From: Acidobacteriota bacterium
GTDB taxonomy: Bacteria; Acidobacteriota; Terriglobia; Terriglobales; Acidobacteriaceae
NCBI GenBank assembly: GCA_021846985.1
Contig: JAJZVX010000009.1
Span: forward strand, 56,390-120,389
Direction: 5' to 3'
Length of the DNA stretch: 64,000 nt
Both the position numbers and the translations under genes were made by a program. Positions within the stretch are counted from its first letter, which is position 1, and each line of letters starts with the position of its first letter. A model generated the notes under the pieces. That model was not told where the DNA came from. It did not search any database and was given only the letters and a program-made list of their open reading frames with translations. Of this stretch, positions 56,728 through 64,000 are shown one piece after another.

Positions 56728-57197
56728 GCGAGGCCGCACCCGCCGCTGCCGGCAAGGTGTACGAATTCACAACCGAGAGCGGCGCGGACACGGTCGAGGT
56801 GGGCCAGAATCTGGCCGCGCTGCTTGCGCCTCCGCAACTGCTCATTCTGCGCGGCGATCTGGGCGCGGGCAAAACCACGCTGGTGAAAGGCATTGCGCAG
56901 GCGCTGGAGGCGGCCGAAGCCGGCGAGGTGACCAGCCCCACCTTCACGTTGCTGCACGAATACGAGGGGGTGCAGGATGGCCGTCCGGTGAAGCTCTACC
57001 ATCTCGACGTTTACCGTTTGGAGGGCGAGCGCCAGTTGGAGACTCTGGGCATCGACGACCTGCTCACGCCGGATGCGCTTGTGCTGGTGGAGTGGGGCGA
57101 GAAATTCAAGAGCATTCTCAAGGCCGCCAGCGGCGAAATTTTCATTGTGGCGCAGGGCGGCGACCGGCGTCACATCACGGTAACGCTGAAGGGGTAA
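56724..57197 (+). CDS. tsaE: tRNA t6A synthesis ATPase TsaE
   Basis: A 157-aa P-loop protein, part of the TsaBDE complex that makes t6A37 on tRNAs reading ANN codons. Seen: Walker A in LRGDLGAGKTTLVKGIA, SPTFTLLHEYEG, YHLDVYRL and VLVEWGEKF. The ATG at 56724 has GAGGGG at about 10 bases and overlaps the nnr stop (ATGA); another ATG lies two codons upstream. tsaB and tsaD are not in the window. Confidence 0.94.
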   Translation: MSEAAPAAAGKVYEFTTESGADTVEVGQNLAALLAPPQLLILRGDLGAGKTTLVKGIAQALEAAEAGEVTSPTFTLLHEYEGVQDGRPVKLYHLDVYRLEGERQLETLGIDDLLTPDALVLVEWGEKFKSILKAASGEIFIVAQGGDRRHITVTLKG

Positions 57198-57231
57198 TTG
57201 GCGGGCGGGGGCGATTTCATAGAATGGGCCT

Positions 57232-58245
57232 ATGATGCGCATCTGCTTCGACCGGGTTTACCAGACCCTTGCCGGCATCCTGGTTCAGGAAGGATTTGAG
57301 ACGGGCCGCGCGGAGGCCTGCGCGCGCCTTTTTGCGGAGACCACGCGCGACGGCGTGTACACGCACGGCATCAACCGGTTTCCGCGGTTTGTTGCCACTC
57401 TTCGCAATGGCAGTGTCGATGCGGCGGCCGAACCGCGGCGGGTCGCGGGCATGGGCGGTCTGGAGCGGTGGGACGGATGCAAGGGGCCGGGCAACCTGAA
57501 TGCGCAGGCGTGCATGGCGCGCGCCATGCACCTGGCCCGCACGCACGGCGTGGGATGCGTGGCGCTGGGCAACACAAACCACTGGATGCGGGGCGGCACG
57601 TACGGCTGGCAGGCGGCAGAGGCGGGTTTTTTGGGCATTTGCTGGACGAATACCATGCCCAATCTGCCGGCGTGGGGCGGCGTGGAGCCGGTGATCGGCA
57701 ACAATCCGCTGGTGATGGCCGTGCCCCGGGCGGCGGGGCCGGTGGTGCTGGATATGGCCATGTCGCAATTTTCCTATGGGGCGCTTGAAAGCTATCGCAA
57801 GCGCGGCGAGATGCTGCCGGTGGATGGCGGCTTCGACGCGGCGGGGCGGCTGACGCGCGATCCGGGCGCGATCGAGGAGTCGTGGCGGCCGTTGCCGGTG
57901 GGGTATTGGAAGGGCTCGGGGCTGAGCGTGGTGCTGGACATGATGGCGACGATGCTGGCTCTGGGCCGGGCGACGCACCAGATTTCCGGCGATCCTGTTT
58001 TCGAGAGTGGTCTCTCGCAGGTTTTTATGGCGCTGCACCGGGAAGGGCTGGGACCGGAGGAGGAAGGCGAGCGGATCGCGGACGGCATTGTCGAGTGGCT
58101 GCACCGTGCCAAGCCGGCAGAGCCGGGCAGCCGGGTGAGGTATCCGGGCGAGCGAACGCTTGTGATCCGCGCGGAAAACGAGAAGCTGGGACTGCCGGTG
58201 GAAGAGGCCGTCTGGGAGACGATTCTGGGGCTGCGGACGGCGTAA
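57232..58245 (+). CDS. Malate/L-lactate dehydrogenase-family oxidoreductase (YiaK-like)
   Basis: A 337-aa NAD(P)-dependent enzyme of the Ldh_2 family. Catalytic His region DGVYTHGINRFPRFV, VALGNTNHWMRGGTYG, IGNNPLVMAVPR and GYWKGSGLSVVLDMMA match 2,3-diketo-L-gulonate reductase (YiaK/DlgD). It probably reduces a keto acid from sugar breakdown. No YiaK-type sugar operon is around it, so the substrate is open. Starts 34 bases after tsaE with tandem ATG codons. Confidence 0.87.
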   Translation: MMRICFDRVYQTLAGILVQEGFETGRAEACARLFAETTRDGVYTHGINRFPRFVATLRNGSVDAAAEPRRVAGMGGLERWDGCKGPGNLNAQACMARAMHLARTHGVGCVALGNTNHWMRGGTYGWQAAEAGFLGICWTNTMPNLPAWGGVEPVIGNNPLVMAVPRAAGPVVLDMAMSQFSYGALESYRKRGEMLPVDGGFDAAGRLTRDPGAIEESWRPLPVGYWKGSGLSVVLDMMATMLALGRATHQISGDPVFESGLSQVFMALHREGLGPEEEGERIADGIVEWLHRAKPAEPGSRVRYPGERTLVIRAENEKLGLPVEEAVWETILGLRTA

Positions 58246-58946
58246 GGCGGGCAGGAAGCGTCCGGGGCCGGGCCGGGCCCGCACCAGGCTGTTGCCAAGA
58301 ATCAGCCGCGAGACTCTCAAGAGAATGCGGCGGCGCACAGGCATCAGAGGGAAGAGTTGGCGGCCGCACGGGTGCTTGCCGAAATCAGGAGATCTTCTCG
58401 GGACTCATAGGGCCGGATCAATAAGGGCGGACCTGGGCGCGTGCCGCCCTGCATGGAGGGCAGATCGAGAACATCTTCCTCTTGAGCTGCCGGTACCGGT
58501 AGCTCTTGGCGCCGTATCTGGAGTGCCCCGCGATCGCCGCCGCCCGCGTCCCCGGGATACCCAACTGGAGACATGGGGTTAGGCAGCGGCGGATGACGGC
58601 GCGTGGGAGTAAGAGGAGGCGGACTTTATCGCCGCGGGAACGGGGCGGGCAGCAGCCAGGCGCAAGCCGTGATGTAGAATTTGCACCATCTGGCGCAACC
58701 TGTGGCTCTGCCGCGCGAGGCGAATGGCGCGCTCGCTGGAGGCGGGTTTTTTTTCGCCCTCCAGCGGCGTGGCGACGCGCCACCCCACGCGGGCGATTGC
58801 CGGCGATTTGTCCCACGCCCGAGCAAAGCCGGGAATGGCTTGCGGAGGCGGGATTCACGGCGACTCGGGCGGTGGGTTGGGCGGGTTGCCGTCCGTATCC
58901 TTTCGGTCTCATCGCCAGGGATACCAAATCATTCTGGAGACTACAC
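58246..58946. other. Non-coding stretch with repeat remnants
   Basis: About 700 bases without a supported gene. It contains the second copy of the 21-bp repeat (58404-58424). Short frames next to it on the minus strand have cysteine/arginine-rich text (YRYRQLKRKMFSICPPC) that could be leftovers of an insertion element, but I cannot name one. The last 20 bases hold the RBS of the DsrE gene. Confidence 0.5.
58404..58424 (+). repeat. 21-bp repeat, copy 2
   Basis: Identical to 49327-49347; core ATAGGGCCGGATCAATAA. Found in another gene-free stretch 9 kb away. Confidence 0.75.
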
Positions 58947-59303
58947 ATGAACGTCCTCATTCTTTTCAATCGCGAACCTTACGACAGCACCGACGTAACC
59001 TGGAACGGCCTGCGGTTGGCCGGCAAGCTGGCGGACGGCGGACACGCGGTGCGCCTGTTTTTGATGAACGACGCCGTAGACCTGGCGCGCGACGCCTGCC
59101 GTCCGCCGGAGGGCTACGACCAGGATCTGGGAAAGATGCTGAAAGAGCTGATCGCCCGCGGCACGGCAGTGAAGGTGTGCGGAACCTGTATGGCGCGCTG
59201 CGGCATTCACAAGAATCATCCCTACTTCGAGGGAGCCGAGAAATCCACCATGCAGGCGCTGGCCGACTGGGTGGTGGAGAGCGACAAGGTGATCTCGTTC
59301 TGA
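58947..59303 (+). CDS. DsrE-family sulfur-relay-like protein
   Basis: A 118-aa DsrE/DsrF-like protein: MNVLILFNREPYDSTDVTWN, AGKLADGGHAVRLFLMNDAV, and a cysteine cluster VCGTCMARCGI in the position of the active loop. Family members carry sulfur as persulfide or act as thiol-dependent accessory proteins. The three close cysteines are consistent with sulfur handling. Partner genes (DsrF/DsrH/TusE) are not adjacent. TGGAGA precedes the ATG. Confidence 0.83.
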   Translation: MNVLILFNREPYDSTDVTWNGLRLAGKLADGGHAVRLFLMNDAVDLARDACRPPEGYDQDLGKMLKELIARGTAVKVCGTCMARCGIHKNHPYFEGAEKSTMQALADWVVESDKVISF

Positions 59304-59539
59304 GGTTATGAACGGGATCGGGAAGACACGGCCGTCCGGGTCACAGAGTCGAGCCCCGGCGCGCCCGGCAGATGCCGAGCCTGCCGTGCTGAGAGCGGCG
59401 ATGCGGCGGCCTGGGCGGGTCTTTTCCCAACCCACCGCTGCTAATCTTGAAGCAGGATTGCCGCCGGAAGAGGCCGCGCCGCGCAGGATCGCGGCTGGGC
59501 GAAACCATGCAGAACCGGCAGCTTACTGGGGGTGGAAAG

Positions 59540-61126
59540 ATGAGTGCAGAAAAGCCGATCCGGCGGGCGTTGCTGAGTGTTACGGACAAAACCGGCCTGG
59601 TGGACTTCGCCCGGACGCTGTCCGGCCTGGGCGTTGAGTTGATCTCGACCGGGGGCACAGCCCGCGCCCTGCGCGAGGCGGGCCTTGCCGTGCGCGACAT
59701 CAGCGACCTCACCGGCTTTCCGGAGATGCTCGACGGCCGCGTGAAGACTTTGCATCCCAAGGTCCACGGCGGCCTGCTTTACATGCGCGGCAACGCCGAG
59801 CACGAAGCCGCTGTCGCCGCCCATGGCATTCAGCCCATCGACATGGTGGTGGTGAATCTCTACGCCTTCGAGAAGGCCGCCGCGCAGCCCGGCGCCTCCT
59901 TTGGCCACCTCATTGAAAATATCGATATTGGCGGTCCTTCGATGGTTCGCTCCGCGGCCAAGAACTTCGAAGATGTGGCCATTGTGACCCGGGTTTCGGA
60001 TTACCCCGCGCTCATGGACGAGATGCAGAGCGCCCACGGCGCCCTCAGCCGCGAAACCCGCTGGCGCCTCGCCCGCCAGGCCTTTGCCACCACCGCCGCC
60101 TACGACTCGGCCATCGCCAGCACGCTGGAACGCATCGCCCAGGCTCCGGCCGCCGGCCAGCCGGCCGCGCCCGAGGCCGACGCCTTTCCGGCCACTCTCC
60201 GCATCCAGCTTCCGCTGGCCCAGCCGCTCCGCTATGGCGAGAATCCGCACCAGCGCGCGGCACTTTACGCCGACGGCTCCGGCCTTGGCGTCGCAGGAGC
60301 CAAGCAGTTGCAGGGCAAGGATCTGAGCTATAACAACCTGGTTGATCTCGACGCCTGCTGGGAGCTTGTGCAGGAGTTTGACGAGCCGGCCGTGACCATC
60401 GTCAAGCACACCAATCCCTGCGGCGCCGCCACCGGCTCCAGCCTTCTGGAGGCTTACCGGAAAGCTCTTGCCTGCGATCCCGTCTCCGCGTACGGCAGCG
60501 TGATCGGCATCAACCGCGAGGTCGACGCGGAGGCCGCCGAAGAGATCGCGAAGCTTTTTGTGGAGGCCATCGCCGCTCCGGCTTTCAGCCCCCAGGCCGT
60601 GCAGGTCTTCGCCGCCAAGAAGAATCTTCGTCTAGTGCAGGTGCAGTCCGCGCCGGCGCGGCCGGTGGTCAAGCAGGTTTCCGGAGGTCTCCTGCTGCAG
60701 GATGCCGACGCTGGCCGCATCCGCGCCGCCGAGCTGGGCGCCAGCCTCAAGGCCGTGACCGCGCGGACGCCCTCGCCCGACGAACTGCGCAGCCTTCTTT
60801 TTGCCTGGAGGGTGTGCAAACACGTCAAGTCCAACGCCATTGTCTATGCTCGCGACGGTCAGACGCTGGGCATTGGGGCCGGCCAGATGAGCCGCGTGGA
60901 TGCGGCGCGTTTCGGGGCCATGAAGGCGGCGCTGCCTCTCCCGGGCTGCGTAGCCGCCTCCGACGCTTTTTTCCCCTTTCCTGACGGTCTTGAGGCGGTG
61001 GCCGAGGCCGGGGCCATGGCGGTCATCCAGCCCGGCGGCTCGGTTCACGACAAGGACGTGATTGCGGCCGCAGAGAAGCTGGGGGTAGCCATGGTCTTCA
61101 CCGGCATGCGCCACTTCCGGCACTAA
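59540..61126 (+). CDS. purH: Bifunctional purine biosynthesis protein PurH
   Basis: A 528-aa enzyme doing the last two steps to IMP: AICAR formyltransferase and IMP cyclohydrolase. N-terminal MGS-like cyclohydrolase domain ([47 protein letters not shown]); C-terminal AICARFT domain with [29 protein letters not shown] and [15 protein letters not shown]. The ATG at 59540 follows GGTGGAAAG; upstream in-frame text is not part of the family. Confidence 0.96.
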   Translation: MSAEKPIRRALLSVTDKTGLVDFARTLSGLGVELISTGGTARALREAGLAVRDISDLTGFPEMLDGRVKTLHPKVHGGLLYMRGNAEHEAAVAAHGIQPIDMVVVNLYAFEKAAAQPGASFGHLIENIDIGGPSMVRSAAKNFEDVAIVTRVSDYPALMDEMQSAHGALSRETRWRLARQAFATTAAYDSAIASTLERIAQAPAAGQPAAPEADAFPATLRIQLPLAQPLRYGENPHQRAALYADGSGLGVAGAKQLQGKDLSYNNLVDLDACWELVQEFDEPAVTIVKHTNPCGAATGSSLLEAYRKALACDPVSAYGSVIGINREVDAEAAEEIAKLFVEAIAAPAFSPQAVQVFAAKKNLRLVQVQSAPARPVVKQVSGGLLLQDADAGRIRAAELGASLKAVTARTPSPDELRSLLFAWRVCKHVKSNAIVYARDGQTLGIGAGQMSRVDAARFGAMKAALPLPGCVAASDAFFPFPDGLEAVAEAGAMAVIQPGGSVHDKDVIAAAEKLGVAMVFTGMRHFRH

Positions 61127-61167
61127 GGCCGTGCGGATGCACCGCCGAGGCCGTCCCGTCTGGAGGC

Positions 61168-61183
61168 GCGGAGTTCGCTCCGC
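61168..61183 (+). terminator. Short hairpin with TTCG loop after purH
   Basis: GCGGAG-TTCG-CTCCGC, 6-bp stem closed by a very stable tetraloop, 42 bases after the purH stop. No T run follows. Confidence 0.45.
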
Positions 61184-61383
61184 ATCTCCGCATCTGGCCG
61201 TGTTTCAACCCTTTCTCTCTCCAAATTCCAGGATTCGGCAAAGACGCAGCGACAAATGACGGGTAGAATCGTCTTTAACGCAGGCAGAACCGCTCTTACT
61301 GGCTGCCTGTCAGGCCTCTGCGCCGTCCAGGAGCGGGTTTTTCCCGACTTTTGCCCGGCCCGGAGGGTGTGGACCCCCAAGGA

Positions 61384-63540
61384 ATGATGAAAACTGAAAA
61401 TCGTGTGCTGCGTTCGTGGCTGGTGTTGGCCGCCGTTTCGCTCCTGCTCTTCCCCACCTGCGCCACCGCGCGGCCCGCCGCGGAGAACGCCGCCAAGCCC
61501 GCCAACACCAAGGCAGGCCAGACGGCTCCGGCGGCTCCGCAGGCCCCCGAGGCGACACCTTCTGTGAGCGATCGGGCGTCCGCCTACTATCATCTCGGGC
61601 TGGCCGCCATTTATGAAGATGAGGCGGCCTCGACCGGCCGTCCCGAGGACATTGATTTTGCCATCGAGGAATACAAGAAGGCGCTCAACGACGACCCCGG
61701 CTCCGCCACGCTGAGCAATGAACTGGCCGAGCTCTACTTTCGCGCCGGCCGCACCAGCGAGGCCGAGGCGACCGCCCGCGCCCTGCTCAACGATCACCCC
61801 GACAACGTCACCGCGCACAAACTTCTCGGGCGCATCTACCTCCGCCAGCTTGGCGAGGGCATGAACGGCGTTTCCTCCTCCTCGCCATCGGGCAACGTTC
61901 TGGACCGCGCCATCGCCGAGTTCGAAAAGATCGTGTCTCTTACGCCCAAGAGCGTGGAGGACCACATGATTCTCGGCCAGCTTTACACGGTCAAACACGA
62001 CTCCGTGAAGGCAGAAGAGCAGTTCAAGGTTGCGCAGTCGATCGAGCCGGACTCCGAAGAGGTGGTGCTCAACCTTGCCCGGCTTTACTCGGAGAGCTCG
62101 AATCTGCAGCGCGCCGCCCAGGTCATCGAGGCCGTTCCGGCCAACGACCGCACCGCACACATGGAGGCCGTTCTCGGCGCCACCTACGATCAGATGAAGC
62201 AGCCAGCCGAGGCTATCGCGGCCTACCGCCGCGCTCTGGAACTTGAGCCGGGCGATCTGGGCACGATGAATGCGCTGGCGGAGGCCCTGCTCAACAGCAA
62301 TCAGCTCGACCATGCCCTCGACGAGTATCGCCAGATCGCCCAGGCGGACCCTGAAAACGCCGGCGCCCTCGTCCACATCTGCGAAATCCAGCGCCGCCAG
62401 GGCAAGTACGAGCTGGCTCTCGCCACCGCGCGCAAGGCGGTTGCCAAGGATCCCAGCTCGCTGGAGGCGGGCTACAACGAAGGTCTTCTCTTCGATGTTC
62501 TGGGCCGCTATGACGACGCCGTGGCCACCTACCAGCACATGGTCGATCTCACCTCCCACGCCAACGGCGCCTACACGGCAGAGGAAAAGAACAACCGCAG
62601 CATTTTTCTGGAGCGTCTGGGCTCGGTTGATCACGAGCTGGACCGCGTGCCGGACGCCATCGCCGCCTATCAGAAGCTGATTGACATGGGCGGCGAATAC
62701 GCTCTGCGCGGCTACCAGGGGCAGATTGATACCTACCGCGACGCCAAGGAGTTCGACAAGGCGTTCGCGGTCGCCCAGAACGCCGTCAACGCCGACCCTG
62801 GCAACAGCGATCTCAAGCTCATCCTGGCCGGCGAGCTTCTTGATGTGGGCAAGGATGAGCAGGCCTTCTCGATGGCCAAGAGCCTGCTGCAGAACTCCGA
62901 CAAGGACCGCTCGATCTGGCTCACCCTGGCCCAGATGTACATCCGCGTGCGCCGCTGGAAAGACGCCGATGACGCCATCAACCACGCCGCCCCCATGTCC
63001 ACCAAGAAGGACGACCGTGTGGCCCTCCTCTTCGTCCGCGGCGAGCTGGCCGAGCGCCAGAAACATACCGAGCCTGCCGAGAAGTTCTTCCGCCAGATCC
63101 TCGAACTGGACCCCGACAATGCCCTCACCCTCAACTATCTTGGTTACATGCTGACCGACAAAGGCCAGCGCCTGCCTGAGGCTCTGGCCATGATCCGCAA
63201 GGCCGTGGATCAGGATCCCTTGAACGGCGCCTATCTCGACTCTCTCGGCTGGGCCTATTTCAAGATGGGCCAATATGAACTGGCCGAGGAAAACCTCCGC
63301 CGCGCCGTCGAGCGCGACCGCACTGACCCCACCGTCCACGAACACCTCGGCGATCTCTACGAGAAGACCGGCCGCATCCGCCTCGCCGCCGCCCAGTGGC
63401 AGCTCTCTCTCGACGAGTTTGCCAAGTCCTCGCCCCTTGACATCGAACCCGGGGACGCGGCCAAGGTCCAGAAGAAGCTCGACAGCGCCCGGGTCAAGCT
63501 GGCCAAGGAAGACAGCGCGCTCGGCGCCGCCAAGCCGTAA
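61384..63540 (+). CDS. Large exported TPR-repeat protein
   Basis: A 718-aa protein with a signal peptide (about 1-30, LRSWLVLAAVSLLLFPTCA), an Ala/Pro-rich linker, and from about residue 60 on a long array of TPR units. Clear examples are DRASAYYHLGLAAIYEDEAA, MKQPAEAIAAYRRALELEPG, AGALVHICEIQRRQGKYELA and GWAYFKMGQYELAEENLRRA. Such proteins act as periplasmic or outer-membrane scaffolds in assembly of complexes. Start at 61384 or 61387 (tandem ATG after AAGGA). Partner unknown. Confidence 0.88.
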   Translation: MMKTENRVLRSWLVLAAVSLLLFPTCATARPAAENAAKPANTKAGQTAPAAPQAPEATPSVSDRASAYYHLGLAAIYEDEAASTGRPEDIDFAIEEYKKALNDDPGSATLSNELAELYFRAGRTSEAEATARALLNDHPDNVTAHKLLGRIYLRQLGEGMNGVSSSSPSGNVLDRAIAEFEKIVSLTPKSVEDHMILGQLYTVKHDSVKAEEQFKVAQSIEPDSEEVVLNLARLYSESSNLQRAAQVIEAVPANDRTAHMEAVLGATYDQMKQPAEAIAAYRRALELEPGDLGTMNALAEALLNSNQLDHALDEYRQIAQADPENAGALVHICEIQRRQGKYELALATARKAVAKDPSSLEAGYNEGLLFDVLGRYDDAVATYQHMVDLTSHANGAYTAEEKNNRSIFLERLGSVDHELDRVPDAIAAYQKLIDMGGEYALRGYQGQIDTYRDAKEFDKAFAVAQNAVNADPGNSDLKLILAGELLDVGKDEQAFSMAKSLLQNSDKDRSIWLTLAQMYIRVRRWKDADDAINHAAPMSTKKDDRVALLFVRGELAERQKHTEPAEKFFRQILELDPDNALTLNYLGYMLTDKGQRLPEALAMIRKAVDQDPLNGAYLDSLGWAYFKMGQYELAEENLRRAVERDRTDPTVHEHLGDLYEKTGRIRLAAAQWQLSLDEFAKSSPLDIEPGDAAKVQKKLDSARVKLAKEDSALGAAKP

Positions 63541-64000
63541 GGGGGCGCGAGCCTGGATTTTCGGGCCCTGGATCGCACCGGGCCGGGCCCTAACCCGCCG
63601 CTCTACGGTTGCGTATCCAGTGGGTGCTGCGCTTTTTCATAGAACTCGTCCTGCAGCTTTTGGGTAGGTGGCCCGGTCATAAAATAACCAAGAACCTTTG
63701 TGCCCCGTTCATCGCGCTTTTGCGATGAGCGGGCGGGATGAAGCCAGGCATTTCTCCCGCCACGGAGACAACCAACCCCGCCGCCTTGCAGAACATTCTC
63801 TCCCGTCGTGGCACAATGGCCTTGCAGACTGGCTCCGGCAGGCGCAAAACGCCCCGCCGAGCCGTTGGGACGAGGCAGAGCTGGACCCCCTGTACCTTTG
63901 AACTCACCTACTTTGTGTGTTAAGCAGTAGGGACTCGGCCGCCGATCAGGAGCGCCAACTACCCCCTGCGCCAAGCGAGCACCTGGGGGGGACCTGCGCC
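63541..64000. other. Non-coding end of window with hairpins
   Basis: No supported gene. A GGGCCC-rich hairpin (63563-63590) likely ends the TPR gene. A second hairpin pairs TCATCGC (63709-63715) with GCGATGA (63722-63728), extended by C/G flanks to about 63703-63733. On the minus strand a short frame ends at 63603 with MTGPPTQKLQDEFYEKAQHP, which reads like real coding text but is only about 25 codons and may be a remnant. Confidence 0.45.

Noticed and set aside
61123..63345. 740-codon minus-strand frame opposite the TPR gene
   Set aside because: Antisense shadow; the TPR frame has signal peptide and repeat motifs, this one has none.
63603..63974. 123-codon minus-strand frame at the window end
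   Set aside because: Most of it crosses hairpin and low-complexity text; only the last about 25 codons look coding, so I left it inside the non-coding entry.

Overview
The window is high-GC, gene-dense bacterial chromosome with no rRNA, tRNA, integrase or intact transposase that I can see. The gene mix fits an Acidobacteriota genome of the Terriglobia type: a DUF4382 lipoprotein, an HspR-controlled dnaK locus, ceramide-glucosyltransferase-like (GT21/HpnI-type) enzymes, YVTN propeller proteins and many signal-peptide proteins of unknown role. This placement is an inference, because no phylogenetic marker gene was compared.

Layout. 155-5230: OmpR-type two-component pair, a YVTN propeller protein, a small membrane protein and two tandem DsbA-like secreted thioredoxins. 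5297-9741 (minus): a small membrane protein, a radical SAM enzyme, and an envelope-stress-like module of ECF sigma factor, HEAT-repeat anti-sigma factor and double-PDZ protein. 9957-12227: RNase HI with an extra C-terminal tail and a DUF4382 lipoprotein. 12324-19033 (minus): a pentose phosphate block (tkt, rpiB, a frameshifted FkbM methyltransferase, a HAD phosphatase, gnd, zwf). 19501-24549: sodA, secreted proteins, a nucleotidase-like HAD, a coiled-coil zinc-ribbon protein, a stomatin-like protein and a Tat-exported TIM-barrel protein. 24700-27754: glpK-glpD. 28689-35278: zinc-ribbon protein, purD, mtgA, two secreted unknowns and a DHA2 exporter. 35501-39683 (minus): ffh, a peroxiredoxin-like gene, a DtxR/MntR regulator and mntH.

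39828-47456 (plus): sixA, an ArnT-like glycosyltransferase, a heptose kinase (HddA type), a fused heptose-1-P guanylyltransferase/GmhB phosphatase, and two tandem GT21 glycosyltransferases. Together they look like a GDP-heptose supply plus glycolipid assembly operon. The sedoheptulose 7-phosphate it would need can come from the transketolase encoded earlier in the window.

47468-54803 (minus): hspR, dnaJ and dnaK, but separated by accessory DNA. That DNA holds decayed small genes, a BrnT-like remnant, a DUF433/DUF5615 toxin-antitoxin pair, and an unrecognised 257-residue gene overlapping a HigA-type antitoxin. A HAIR-like operator lies directly upstream of dnaK. The rest (55072-63540, plus) is mostly housekeeping: nnr, tsaE, a YiaK-type dehydrogenase, a DsrE protein, purH and a large TPR protein.

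The best candidates for something new are the 257-residue gene coupled to HigA, the heptose/GT21 operon, the 9-G tract in the FkbM gene, and the sigma/HEAT-anti-sigma/PDZ module.
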